Notes: generated by a model from the letters alone, not told the origin. Positions 37,836 through 49,997 are shown, counted from the first letter of the stretch. The stretch is DNA of 64,000 nt from Capitella teleta (GCA_000328365.1 KB294939.1:228372-292371), one strand, 5' to 3'. Made by a program: numbers and translations.

Positions 37836-38560
37836 GAGAATTCAGGTATTAATGCAGTATGAGATGAATTGAATAATTAAAAAAATTAATATTGACTAGT
37901 GCTGGGCGAATCTTTGTGATCCGTGGGATATTGGGTGTGTTTAGTACTATCCATTATTCGTGTTTCAGCACGGGTATTTAAAACATGGATAGTGTCCGTT
38001 TCGAGCGTACACACAGCAATTCCACACACAAATGCTGGTCACTGAAGCTGATGTCAATTGCAATAACTAAATGGTAACACCCCCACAATGTCAACAATGC
38101 GCTAATCCTCATTTGTTTTAAATAAACAGAATTCTATGCCCTTGAATCTCTTCAGTCATCATGCAAAAGTGAGGTAATTAAGCGTTGTTGACTACCTCTT
38201 TTAGTGCTTATTTTTCAACACGTAACAGCTTTGTCAATTGCACTTTTCGTGTGAACCACAAACAGCACTGAATTTGATCACTTTCTCGACCTGGACCTAC
38301 TGTTGTCACCCTTCTAGCTCCTTGTACATTTCAATGAAACGAAACATTTAGAGGAAGTTTACATTCAGAGGAAGTTTCAAATGGCATGCAGATAGCTTGT
38401 TTGCCTAGTTAGTGCTTAATAGTTGAGCTTGTAAAGCAGCAGAATATAAATGTAAATGAACTTATTGCAGGATTGTAGCTTATACTTCCAATTCACAGTC
38501 AGTGCTTTCATACAACTTGCTTATTCATGATCTGTGTTCTGTTGCAGTGGGGCCCTGGAG
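37836..38560. other. Upstream region of the MACIR homologue
   Basis: No gene seen. A splice acceptor (TCTGTTGCAG) ends at about 38547, 13 bases before the MACIR start codon, so a non-coding 5' exon probably lies further left. Confidence 0.45.
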
Positions 38561-39409
38561 ATGCTTCCCATTGAACATCGTGAGCAGAACAGAGGCTGCT
38601 GCATGAAGCCCCCTTCACCCGCCATGAACGTCGACTGTGCACTCAATGAACTTGGAATGCTGAGTTCGGTCACACAGAGCAGGCGGCAGTTTTTGGCTGA
38701 AAAAGGCCGACGCCGCTCCATTGCCAGAGAACGCTATCTCAGCGAACCCCCTGCAGATAAAATCACAGATGCCTCTTCAACGTATGTGCCAAGGTCACGT
38801 CCCCAGATCTCAGAGACCCCTAGTCCAGAAACGCCACTCAACAGTCCCCTGAAGGGAAGCGGTTTCCACATTCTCCAGCTGAACATGAACTACGTGACCC
38901 AATTCTCCACACACTCCTCCTCCTCCTCACCCAAGGATAACGACGAGGCGTTTAGTATGGAAACCAAAGATGAGGGCCAGCCGTGGGAGCATCTCGGCAA
39001 GGATTATGCCTCCAAGGAGTCTCACCCGCGATCCTCCAAATCCAAAGGTCCGTCTCGACTGCGTCGCCTGAAGAAGCCGTATGAGATTCCTTGGAGGCAC
39101 AGCATTGAGAGTTACTACAGTGACCAGACGGTGCTGCCCTCTCCTTCGTCAAGCTTCTTCAATAACTGTGTTTCAGAGAGTAAAACCTCCTCCTGCTCCT
39201 CCTCTAGCAAGACCACCACGCGTGTTTGCTCCTCCAACTCGAGCACCCCAGAGAAAAGTCCTTCCTGTTCCTCGTTGAGCTCTGCTTCGCTGTTGCGTTC
39301 AAAATCGCTGGATGACCTCAATTTGGCGAAATTGAAATTGGCGACAACAGAGACTCAAGAAATGGAGCGAGTGTCTCAACACTTCAATGACCTGCACGTG
39401 GGGGAATAA
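38561..39409 (+). CDS. MACIR: MACIR / C5orf30 (UNC119-binding) homologue
   Basis: A single coding exon of 282 aa starting MLPIEHREQN; human MACIR is 206 aa, also in one coding exon. Three blocks match the family in order: GSGFHILQLNMNYVTQF (human SGYQILHMDSNYLVGF), KPYEIPWRH (human QPYEIPAVN) and SKSLDDLNLAKL (human SKSLDYLNLDKM) followed by VSQHFNDLHV (human YQLQHLTLRG). MACIR binds UNC119, a carrier of myristoylated cargo to cilia and membranes, and modulates macrophage inflammation in mammals. The extra length is mostly Ser-rich linker (SCSSSSKTTTRVCSSNSS) between blocks. A longer open frame upstream to 38534 includes the splice acceptor and is probably not translated. Confidence 0.82.
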   Translation: MLPIEHREQNRGCCMKPPSPAMNVDCALNELGMLSSVTQSRRQFLAEKGRRRSIARERYLSEPPADKITDASSTYVPRSRPQISETPSPETPLNSPLKGSGFHILQLNMNYVTQFSTHSSSSSPKDNDEAFSMETKDEGQPWEHLGKDYASKESHPRSSKSKGPSRLRRLKKPYEIPWRHSIESYYSDQTVLPSPSSSFFNNCVSESKTSSCSSSSKTTTRVCSSNSSTPEKSPSCSSLSSASLLRSKSLDDLNLAKLKLATTETQEMERVSQHFNDLHVGE

Positions 39410-40285
39410 GGTCACAGAGGTCATCACAGAGGTCGTTGTTGGTGAATACTCCTGCTAATTGTTGCGTAGTAGTCAATGTTTTATTTATTATTCATTATTA
39501 TTATCTTTCTCTCTCCTGTTTTTTTTTTCTCTCCTCACAAAAAAACTTCTTTTTATTCGACAATATTTCTACAATGAGAATCATGTTTGGCGATTGATTG
39601 TGAAACGTCAGATTTCCATGATGCTCAAAAGCATTCCGTTGTCACCAAATATGACACCGGTGACACCCTCCCTTTCAACAATGTCACATATTTAATATTT
39701 CGTTTTCGTGCCATTTCTTATTATTTAGGTTACAGGAGGCGTGGCATCAATGTTGCAGTGTGTTCTTCCCTCCCCTCCCCTTTATTAGTTCTCCTCAATT
39801 CCCTTGTGTACGCCTTTTGAGCTCAGAACAAAAAAAAATGGCTACCATTAAAAACGTTAAACTACTTTTTGCTTTTTGTTGTATCTGTCTCTTGTTCAAT
39901 TCAGTGGATTTAATTTTAATCATTCAATAATGATCAATTAATTATATCTTATTGAAACGATGATCCACACACATTGAATATGGTGCAGCACTCAACTTGA
40001 CAACACTCAAATCTATAAACATAATTATCATAGAATTTATTTAGAAATTGATGTGAATCCTGGTTCAAGGTTTGTTAGGGTTTTTTTTTTTGGTTTTTTT
40101 TTTCTTGCTTTCAATTCATATTTCTCAGGTGCAGCATTTCTCACGAGATTTCTCTGCTGCAATGTTGCCATCTGCTGGCTCGAGACATTTCATGCAGTGT
40201 ACGCTAGGAGTGGCATGATTCGAACTTTGTCTCTGACTTTTGTCACTGCTATTGAGAATCAGCAATCGATTCTTAAACCATAATG
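39410..40285. other. MACIR 3' UTR and intergenic sequence
   Basis: T-rich sequence with an ATTAAA at about 39846 that could end the MACIR transcript. No other gene seen. Confidence 0.5.
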
Positions 40286-40938
40286 TACGAGAGTTGTTTG
40301 AAAAGTTCTTGGCCTAATGTAGAACGCGATATCACAGAAAGTTAAAAGTTTGCTTGAATGTAGGTTAGTTTTGCAGATGAAAATTGTGAGCATTGAATTT
40401 CCCAAAAAGTCACATGATCACCTCTGGCGCCTATTTGAGTGAAGCATGGGTCTGCATTTCATAATAATGAGGCAGACTCCTGATTTGCGCACTAAATCAA
40501 AATCGATTTTAGACTATTAATCATCGACAGATTTCTCCGATATTATTCTCATGGACACATCAAAGCAGTATAAAATAAATGTGTTTGTCGGATTTTGATG
40601 AAATTATTAGAAAAGGGTAAAATGGAGCCTAGAAGAGAGCACTAATACTGGCCTAAATTTATCTCTCTTCAGGTAATTAACATTAATGAAGACATTAAGT
40701 GAATTCCATAACTAATTGTCAGACACAGTTTCATGTTAATTTGCATGCAAGTTCGGGTTCAATATTTTATTTTCCCAAAAAGCACCACGTAGTCCTTTTG
40801 GGGGGGATTTTGTAGTACATACTAGGATTTTAAATATTGTCAAATCGTTTAAAATAGAGTGATAGCGTCATCCTCATTTATGCATCTATATATATGGGTA
40901 TAGGCCTACAGCTAATATTTTGTCACTAAAATATTCCT

Positions 40939-41014
40939 TCAGACATACATGTATAGTGGCATTAAATAAAGTATTCTTCAGACATACATGTATAGTGGCA
41001 TTAAATAAAGTATA
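40939..41014. repeat. Direct duplication, 39-base period
   Basis: Two near-identical units containing AGACATACATGTATAGTGGC, head to tail, inside the mariner-like element. Confidence 0.85.
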
Positions 41015-41037
41015 TTATCAGTAAGGCAAAATTTTAA

Positions 41038-41850
41038 AGGGAGGGAGAACTGGTTAAAAATGGACTTTGCGTCGTTATTTGATGCACCAAAAATGATTCC
41101 TATGCCTGGCCCACACAAGGAATATCATCGCTAACGATTTCGCGGGAGATATATTGCTAATTAGGCGTGACGTCAGAGGCTGTCATGAAACACCGAGTTC
41201 CCCATCTTTTACAATGGGCCTCGTTATATCAGCGTGTCCTGCGACTAAACCCCTGGATATTTTTTTATTTTCTTTGCGGAAATAGATAGAATAATCATTT
41301 TGCCACTGAGTTCCCCATCTTTTACAATGGGCCTCGTTATATCAGCGTGTCCTGCGACTAAACCCCTGGATATTTTTTTATTTTCTTTGCGGAAATAGAT
41401 AGAATAATCATTTTGCCACCATTCAGGCGCGAAAAAAAAAATATTCGCTATTTTTCTTATTTTAACAAGCGATTTTCTAGGACACCTACCATGGTTTCTC
41501 ATTCTGAAACAGTAAAAAGGTCAGCCAGAGTGCACCACGCATGCACTGACGCTTTCGTTTCGTAAACAACAAAGATGTCCTTTTATGGCGAAGATGCTCT
41601 GCTCTGATTGGCTGAAATCGATAGCTTCACGAGGGCAAAGGGACCAATCACGGCAAGCCCTCAGCTGACGTTTGCCTCCTATACTTTGCAATGGAAGCCA
41701 TTCTCCCATAGGCGCAATGCTAACCCCGATATTCGGAATGCATTATTTCCTTACGCTTGCATCCAGGCATGGTGTTCTGAGCACGGATTGCTATCAATTG
41801 GTGCTATGAGTCAATAGAACATCACCTAAAATTTAGTTCCCCATCCCTTT
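41038..41850. mobile_element. TTAA-flanked TIR element, copy 2
   Basis: Inverted relative to 25773-26469 and closely similar along its length. It is flanked by TTAA (41034-41037 and 41851-41854). It is longer than copy 1 because of an internal tandem duplication of 113 bases. It is inserted in the mariner-like element. Confidence 0.78.
41195..41420. repeat. Tandem duplication, 2 x 113 bases
   Basis: A segment starting GAGTTCCCCATCTTTTACAA is repeated head to tail with almost no differences, so the duplication is recent compared with its host element. Confidence 0.85.
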
Positions 41851-42211
41851 TAAGGCAGCAACAAATGCCTCAGGTATATGTCATTACCACACAATACAAA
41901 CATTTAATATATGACATGTGGCGAAATAATTATTTGTATTGCCGCGTGGCCATTTTGATCGAATGGTGAACAATAGGCTGTCATTTTTAATGCACCTCCC
42001 CTGCGCAATTTTCGTGTTAACTAAAGTTGTTGTAGACAGAATTCCATTTAATTTTCGTCAACTCATAACAACACCAATATACAAGCAGTGTGCTCAATCA
42101 AAATCAGCGATCAGATGTTGCGAAAAAGTGCTACGAGAGGCCACCAAATCAAACGTATGGCACCCGAAATGAGGCTTTGACATTGATATCGGTAGAAGTG
42201 CGCTCAACCAA

Positions 42212-42242
<31 letters not shown>

Positions 42243-42378
42243 GTCAGGGAAATAAGAAAGCTACGTGTGATCTTGTGAATACAATGTAGCTGCGCTATCT
42301 AACCTCGAAATTTCACCTCTTGCATGTATTGCACGTTAATTCTATGTTAGGCCGAGAATTTTTCTAACAACCCTCGTA

Positions 42379-43559
42379 TTTATGCATTGTGATCGTCGTA
42401 TTGATAAATGATCTACGGGCCCTACGCCGACTTTAATCTCAAAAATTGGTTATACGAATGAAATTCATTATGCCAATCTACAAATTTATTAATCTGAGAT
42501 TGCAATGATTAGGATGAATATGAGTTGGTGTGTTTATTTTTAGTAAAAGAATAGAAAAGAATCAATTCTTTGGATCGATCCCAAGGCGATTCCAAACCCG
42601 GCCAATTCCCCAAGAGGGCACTTAGCAGTCGTTACCCTTATACCTGGTGACTTAAGTTACCTTAGAGACCCTAGTGATCTTAGCTAACTCTTGTGAGCAT
42701 CGTTGGAGAATTGTAACTGGTCTCCAATATTCAGCAAAGGCTCATAAATCAACATTCCTAGTGTAAATGATGGTCATTTATTGAAAACACAAAATATTGT
42801 TATAAATAATATTATAAGTGATTAGATGCAGAAAATAACATGGTCTTGAAATTGAAAAAATAAAAAAATAAAAAATAAAAAAATAAAAATAAGAAAAATA
42901 AAAAAAATAAAATGAAAACAGAACAGAAATTTGAGACAGAAAAAAATGTATTAATAAATATTATCACAATGAACATTGCTAACAAATTTAACCAGAACCA
43001 ATAATTACAACAAAGGCTTAAGCACACAATTAAATGTAATATTTAGAACATTGTATGATTATATATTTTTGACACAATAGTTGACATGAGTTGAAGGGAG
43101 ATTCAAAGGCAGAAGAAACATGACATCAAAGTTTCATTTGAAGATAATCTTAAAAATTAGATTCATTCGATCCATATTAACATTTGTGAACATAATATAA
43201 TATGATATGAGGTGTAAGAGGTGTGGGAGGCTTAATCATTATTCATTTTGATAGGAAATAAAAATGATTACATGTCAGAGGTCATGGAACAGATTATAAG
43301 TCACAGGAATAGATGTACAACGTAGTTTCATAACTAATTAATCTCATTACTTGCAGCTGCGTAGATCGCAGATCTTGCCTACTGAGTAGTTGACCTACAC
43401 TAGTATAATTATAATTATAATTATAATTATATAACTATATAACTATATAACTATAATCATATATAATTATATAACTATCGTTCACGTGACTGAGTAGCAA
43501 CAGGCCTTTTGAGTCGATTGCAGCAGAAAAGGGGCCGGAGGCAGGATTCAGAGGGTCTT
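42379..43559. other. Gene-free, low-complexity sequence
   Basis: It contains an A/AAAT-rich tract (about 42855-42915) and an AT-only repeat built on ATAATTATA and ACTATATA (about 43405-43485). No gene recognised. Confidence 0.5.
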
Positions 43560-43648
43560 GGTAAATACCCATTGTGTAACACTCAGTTGGCCGCTCCGAC
43601 CGACTGGTGCTGTGGCGTCGTCTGCTCGTTAGACAATGGGTAAATACC
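43560..43648 (+). repeat. Mini inverted-repeat element, about 89 bases
   Basis: GGTAAATACCCATTGTGTAAC at the left end and GTTAGACAATGGGTAAATACC at the right form inverted arms around a GC-rich core (GGCCGCTCCGACCGACTGGT). A decayed copy lies at 35877-35940 on the other strand. It is very small for a MITE and could be a solo folded terminal repeat. Confidence 0.75.
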
Positions 43649-44280
43649 GTCCAAGTACACGCGAATCACTATAGGCGCTAGTATTTGGCCATGTCGCTCC
43701 CTCTGCTACAAAGAACAGTTTAACTATACGTGTAATTATATAATCCAATATCAACTCTGAACTTTGCATCCAAAATTGAGAGGCAGACTATCCATAGATC
43801 TCAATAATGACTGTAGAATAGTACCAGTGTGGAAGGATTCTACAATAATTCTAAATATATTTTCAAGATAGGTAATGTATGTATAACTATGCAACCACTA
43901 TAGGGATTATCAGGGAGTAATCAGAATGATGTATAATGAGCAACAAAAGAAACTATATACAGTTTTATGTTTATTGTATCATGGGCTCAGAAGAATTTGA
44001 AGTCTTTCTAATCAGTTGCATGTGTCCTAAATTGTCGCACAATGAATTTACGAAGAGAAAAGAGGAAAATTGTGCTTGGTTGAACAACAATAGTGATAAA
44101 CAAAGAGAGTTGTTCATTTCGGATATCTCTAAAAATCATGCATAGAAATTAATCAAACACTAGTCTTTGACGGTTCGTGAGTTGTCTGCCACTTTTCGTT
44201 TCTCAATGCACCAATTAAGCTAGTAAGCATCTGACACCCTTTTAGAGGTCCACATTTATCCCCATGTAATCGCCTATTTT
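43649..44280. other. Intergenic, no gene recognised
   Basis: Unique-looking AT-rich sequence with no coding or repeat assignment. Confidence 0.4.
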
Positions 44281-44282
44281 TT

Positions 44283-45176
44283 TTATTTATTTATTTTTTT
44301 TATTAAATTCATGCCATAAAAACGACAACGGTGAATAATAAAAGGCATGGCCCACAAAAGATTATTCACACCAAAAGTAAATTTGTTAAAAATAATTATA
44401 ATGAGAATGAATAAAAGTAATAAAAACGTAAAAATAGTATTGTCATGTGAATCAAAAACGATCAATTGAAATGGTTAAAACCAGAACATCTACAAAATGA
44501 CGTCATGGTGCAAGAGTTAAAAACATTAAAATGATGATCCAATTTATAAAAAAAAATCAAGTAAACGATGTTTAAAAATAGAAATAGAGTTTCTAATATT
44601 AACCGGTAAAATATTCCAAAAGTGACAAACACGGTTAAAAAAAGAAGATTTAAAAGTCTCAGTTCTTACATTATGTTCAAATAGAAGCAAACCATTGTTA
44701 GAGGATCTAAGAATACGCGTATTGTCTAAAATTTTGATTTCATTGCTGAAATCAACATGGATATGACCTTTAAAATAATTATTTAAAAATAAACATAAGA
44801 TCAATAAATTCTCTCCGATAAGATAAGGGTAAAATATCAAGTTCGTTTAAGCGACTAGAATAAGACATTTCGTTAAAATCATTACAAATATATTTGGTCA
44901 TTGACCTCTGGACAGATTCAATTAAGTTAATATCTCGCTTTGTTGAGGGTGACCATACTTGAGAGCTGTATTCTAAAATGGGGCGTGCAAGAGATTTAAA
45001 AAGTTGGAGCTTAACCTTCTGTGGAGCATGATAGCCGACTGAGCGTTTTATCCTGCCACAGACACGATTACATTTAGCGATGAGTGAATCAATATGTGAG
45101 GTAAAAGAAAGATTGTGATTAAAAACAACACCTAAACCTTTAAACTGTCCAACACGCTCTATAATAACGTCAACTT
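44283..45176 (-). mobile_element. LINE remnant, minus strand (RT 3' end)
   Basis: The C-terminal part of a LINE reverse transcriptase reads right to left: GVVFNHNLSFTSHIDSLIAK, GRIKRSVGYHAP, LFKSLARPILEYSSQVWSP, IESVQRSMTKYI, RREFIDLMFIFK, then HFWNILPVNIRNS and FKHRLLDFFL at 44840-44544. The frame shifts between the last two blocks. It is 5'-truncated and abuts the plus-strand LINE that begins at about 45177. Confidence 0.8.
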
Positions 45177-46580
45177 CCATATGTACGCAGACGACAAGCA
45201 GACGGAACATTGCCAGGGTACGTCGATACATAACAAAGGTGGCCACTGAAACTGCAGTGCATGCACTCTTCACATCTTGCCTAGATTACGGCAACTCGCT
45301 ATTGGCGATGCAACCTGCCTGCAGACTGAAAAGCCTTCAGATGGCACAAAACTCAGCTGCGCAAAACATCGCAAGAGTCCCACGGTGGGAGCACACTACT
45401 CCAATCCTCAAGGAACTTTACTGGTTTCCGATGGCTCAAAGAATTACATACAAGCTATGCGTTCTGATGTACAAGGCAATCCATGAGCAGGCCCCGGAAT
45501 ACATCAAGGGGATGATATTCCAACAATCCCTTACCAGGACGCTTTCGAACTGAGTTTGATCTCTAAGCTTATCAAAAAAGTGGTCGCTTCCCAACTCAAT
45601 GAATACCTCTCGAACAATAATCTCATTGAACTTCACAAATCTGCCTACCGCCCAGGTCACAGTACAGAAACCGCTCTGATCCATGTTAATGATAGATTCA
45701 TCCATGATATGGGAAGTGGAAATGTGGTCCTGTTTGTCATGATTGACTTATCAGCTGCTTTCGACACAGTCGATCTGGTAATATTGCTGCAAACCCTCAA
45801 CTGTCTCGGTATCATGGGCACCACAGCTGCATGGTTCCCTTCATACCAACAACATCAAAAGCAGAGCTTCAAGACAGCCAGCGCAAAATCCCCCCTTAAC
45901 TGAGACAAAGCATGGTGTCCCCCAGGGCTCTGTGCTGGGTCCCATTCTTTTTACTTTATACATTGCCTTTCTTGGACATCTTATTCAACACCATGGAATC
46001 GAATTTCATTGCCATGCAGATGACACGCACTTTTGGATACTATGTGAACCACAGCGCTTACAAGAGGTTCTCAGATGCATGGAAGCATGTCTCAACAATA
46101 TCCAGAAATGGATGGGTCATTTTTAATTTAAATTGAACTGTGCCAATACATATATTCTAATCGCCAAGAAAAATCTAGCAGAGGATGACAACATCCAACG
46201 CCTCCTGTCGATTAGAGTCGAGCAAATTCGACCAAGCAACTCAGCTGTGAAGAACCTCGACGTCACCATGATCCACAACATGTCATTTGATGCGCATGTA
46301 ACAAACGTTGTAGGAGCATTCTTTGCTCAACTCAAATCTCTCAGCCAAATCAGACATTTCCATCACATTAACACGTTCACCGCCAAACACGGAGATTTCT
46401 GTGTTTTGCACTTTTTGCTATATACGGGTGCTATCACCGCTTGTGCATCATCTCTGAAAATATCAAAGAGTTTGACCGTGTGCATCTATGATTATATGAT
46501 GATTTTACAGATATATCTTCCTAAACCAATCATTTATCCTTGTACTTCTGAAGTTTACATAGCAGTTACCGATTGATTTG
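45177..46580 (+). mobile_element. LINE remnants, plus strand, in scrambled order
   Basis: From 45177 to about 45553 come the catalytic-site end and thumb of a LINE RT (YADDKQTE, then SCLDYGNSLLAMQP, ALVHAL-like AVHALFTS, ELYWFPMAQRITYKL, HEQAPEYIKG). Directly after, 45556-46140 encodes the earlier RT fingers and palm (KLIKKVVASQLNEYLSNN, SAYRPGHSTETALI, DLSAAFDTVD, then VLGPILFTLYIAFLG and FHCHADDTHFW). Sequence to about 46370 continues into the thumb (FDAHVTNVVGAFFAQL). Order is therefore 3' part then 5' part, so two copies or a rearranged copy are joined. It resembles the CR1/L2 group. Several frame breaks are present. Confidence 0.8.
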
Positions 46581-47203
46581 TGATAGTCCATGCCAAAAGC
46601 ATGCAGCGAAGCGATCTCGACTCGAGGTGAAGCAGTGAAGCGAATAGTTTTCACAGCAATTGGGCAATGCGGGTGCTCAGCCTGGATACTGGTGTACTGG
46701 TAAATGTATACGCGATGTGCTATTGAAAAAAAAAAGAAGAAGATATATATGTACAATGTATATCCCTCGTATACATGTATATAGACTATAGGCAGATACA
46801 CATTGCATCACAAGCATCGTTTCCGCAACTCATGGATTTCTAGCACATAGATGTAAGTTTTTATACATGTATATGCATGTCTAGCAATGAAGGACCACAC
46901 ATGATTATTGAAGTTCCAACTACGCTCTACATAGTAGTGAGTGAGTCACTAAAATGTAACGGAGTATACATCGTTGAAGCGTGGCACAGTACGCATGGCG
47001 TGCTATCTTCGTTCCGTGTTCCTTATGATACAATCATTACGCAATTAGCACCAATCCTAAAACTCCAGTTGGTAACATAAATTTTTTTTTTGGCCGTATG
47101 GCATGCACATGAGTGATATGCTCTGGAGGAAATGAATATCTAATATGCTCATTCACTCCCAATATATATGGCGATTTTTCAATAAAGAATTATAAGTGTC
47201 AAG
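46581..47203. other. Possible LTR-side flank, no gene recognised
   Basis: Contains AATAAAG at about 47180 shortly before the retroelement's first coding region, as an LTR might, but no matching second LTR is found in the window, so an LTR cannot be shown. Confidence 0.3.
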
Positions 47204-49560
47204 TTGTCTCAAGTGAATTCATTGCTCGCCACATGTGGTGACCACTTCAACACCATGAACGCCGTGGCAGTCAAGTTACCAACCTTCTGGACATCAAACG
47301 CGCGAGCGTGGTTCGTGCAAGCCGATGCACAATTCGCCATCCGAGGAGTTACAGAGGACACAACGAAATATTATTATGTGGTAGCAGCCCTCGACCAAGA
47401 CACAGCTGCGCGATGTACAGCTGTGTTGGAGCATTCTCCAGTGTCGAAAAAGTATTTGTAAGTTCCTCACTCAGCGTTTTGAGCTGTCATAAGAGGAGCG
47501 CGAAGATAGTTTACTGGACATTCGTTCATTAGGTGACCGACGCCCATCGGATCTGATGGACACCATCTTACATCTCAACGGCAGTGAATTAGAACATTTC
47601 ATATTGCGTCGTATTTTCATGCGAGTGTTACCGCCGGCTTTGAGGAATGCATTGTCTACAACTAACATCACAGATATGCGCGATCTAGTGCGAGAGGCCG
47701 ACCAAGCACTCGCATTGACGTCATTAGGATCTGGAGCGTCCATGTGCAGCATGGAGGAAATCGACGGTGAGAGCGAGGGATCCATCAACACCATGGGCAT
47801 CAGTTATTGTCAGCTGTGCAGGTACCACGCGAAGTTCGGTGTATACGTACTCGTCGCTGTGTACTTCCATGTGACTGGAAGCCGAATCCACCCAGAAAGG
47901 AGATGGGAAACGGCCAAGGGAGGCCACGCACTTAATGCTGAGTGTGGCTCCTCTGTCATCATCATCCTCATCGTTGCTTCTATGTATCAAGGACACTCTC
48001 TCGCAGGAAGATTTCCTTGTCGATACCGGTGCTCAAGTGTCTGTGGTGCCAGCGTCAGAGTTTGATCGAGCATGCATGTCATGGAAGACCTGCAATAAAA
48101 GTCCCCAGTTGCAGGCTGCAAATGGATCAAGTAATAAATTTTACAGTACCGTGTCATGTGTTGTGTGTTTTGGTGGTCGACGATATTGCGGTAATTTTGT
48201 GATCGCAGATGTAAAACGACCTTTACTCGGCGCAGACTTTCTCCTACGACATGCACTATTGGTGGATTTGAATCAACGTCGACTGTTACACTCTGAGGAT
48301 TTAACGACTGTGGCCTGTTCCACTGATGTTTCTCTACATGAAACACTGCTTGGACTCTCTGTGGTATCACAGGCTGATGATATTTACACTCAGCTGTTGC
48401 GGCGTTTCCCGCAACTCACGCAGCCGAATTTTGCATTTTCAAAACCTCAGAACAGAATCGAACATCACATACCCACAACCGGCCCACCCGTCTGGGCGCG
48501 ACCTCGCCGCCTCGACTTAACCAAGCTTCGTGCAGCCAAAGCAGAGTCTGACCATCTTTTATAACTTGGAATCATTCGTTCTTCTAGAAGCTGTTGGTTG
48601 TCTCCACTGCATATGGTGCGTAAGACGAATAGAGAGTGGCGCCCATGCGGAGATTATCATCGTTTCAACGCCGCATCTACGCCTGATTGGTATTCGGTTC
48701 CGCATGTGCAGGATTTTGTTAGTAATTTACACGGAGCGACTGTTTTCAGTTCCCTAGATTTAGTTTGGGGATATCACCAGATACCCGTGAGAGAGGAGGA
48801 TGTCCACAAGACAGCTATAACCACCCCATTTGGTTTGTGTGAATTTGTAAGGATGCCATTTGGTCTGCGAAACGCTGGGCAAACTTTTCAACGCATGATG
48901 AATTCAGTGTTGCATGGGATCAAAGGTGTTTTTGTGTATATAGATGACATTTTGGTTGCATCAACTTCAGCGGAGCAGCATATCAAGGACCTGGAAGTGG
49001 TTTTCCAAAGACTGAGCAAAATGGGTTGCTTTTGCGGCCAGAGAAATGCAATTTGGAGTGTCAACGATAAAGTTTCTGGGCCATTTTGTTGATGCTGCAG
49101 GCATCCGACTTCTCCCAGAGAAAGTAAAGGCGGTCAAAGAGTTCTCTCTGCCGACAAAAGCCAGTGAATTACAGACTTCCCTGGGTATGATTCATTTTTA
49201 TCATAGGTTTGTACCAGGAGCAGCATCTCTGCTTCAACCTTTACATGAACTGGCCAATCAGAAACTCGCAAACTGCCGGTTGGAGTGGTCCAATGACATC
49301 CTGGAGGCCTTCTCTTGCTCTAAACGTGCGCTAACATTGGCTGCGAGGCTGTCTCATCCAGCGGAGAATGCCCCCCTTGCCTTCTTCACAGATGCCTCTG
49401 ACGTCGGCATTGGCGCCTGTTTACATCAATGGGAAGACGGCGGCTGGATACCCCTATCCTTTTTCAGCAGACACTTGCGTCTACTCGAGAAAAAGTACAG
49501 CACCTTTGATCGGGAACTTCTTGCAGCCCACCTGGCCATTTGACACTACTGTCACATCAT
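47204..49560 (+). mobile_element. Ty3/gypsy-type LTR retroelement fossil
   Basis: A broken retroelement with gag-like, protease, reverse transcriptase and RNase H regions in the gypsy order. The gag-like start (about 47256) has the VKLPTFWTSNARAWF type of motif. The protease has VDTGAQVSVVPASEFD, and the RT has YIDDILVAS. RNase H has FTDASDVGIGACLHQ. The copy carries several disabling changes. The integrase end and a 3' LTR are absent: the element stops where a truncated hAT fragment and a LINE tail begin. It is moderately old: motifs are clear but no part is whole. Confidence 0.85.
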
Positions 49561-49718
49561 TGAAGGTTGTGAATGTGTGTTATACACAGACTATTTTCCG
49601 CTCACACAGGCCTCGAAAAAGACTCGGGACTCTTGCTCAGCGTGACAACAACGGCATCTGGGTACCATCGTCGAGTTTTGTAGCGATGTATGTCACTGTG
49701 AGGGCAAAGTCAATCCGA

Positions 49719-49997
49719 GCTGTCAGACCAGCGGTTGACAGATGTTCTCCTCCTCTCCTCAACCAAGATCGAACCGAACTTGGACGATTTGTGCGGTCGC
49801 CACCAACATCAATCCTTGCATTAATGTTAAGAGAAAATAAATTTGATAAAGGCTATTGCTTTTTGTACTCATTGTGTTGTTCCTTTTTTGGGGGGCGGGG
49901 CGGGGCGGGGGGTGGGCGGATTTTGATTGCTGCGGCCCATTGGCTCTTCAGTACTCTGCCGGATGGCTCGGGGCTCAAAAAGGTTGCCGACCCCTGT
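49719..49997 (+). mobile_element. Truncated hAT copy (right end only)
   Basis: Nearly identical to the right third of the hAT element at 31670-32534, starting within the codons for SELSDQRL and ending at the terminal GGTTGCCGACCCCTG. The G-rich block is shared but one GGGGC unit shorter. The left part is missing, so it was truncated by deletion after insertion. The high identity suggests both copies come from the same burst. Confidence 0.85.

Larger units (their letters stand above)
40288..42376. mobile_element. Mariner-like element carrying a TTAA element
   Basis: Imperfect inverted ends of about 30 bases (CGAGAGTTGTTTGAAAAGTT at the left; CGAGGGTTGTTAGAAAAATT reversed at the right, each continuing into GGCCTAA), flanked by TA. 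It spans 2089 bases. Removing the TTAA element inside (41038-41850 plus one TTAA) leaves about 1272, the usual length of a mariner. No transposase reading frame is recognised, so it is old. Confidence 0.65.

Noticed and set aside
46720-47200. A 5' LTR for the retroelement
   Set aside because: No matching second copy exists in the window, so LTR borders cannot be shown.
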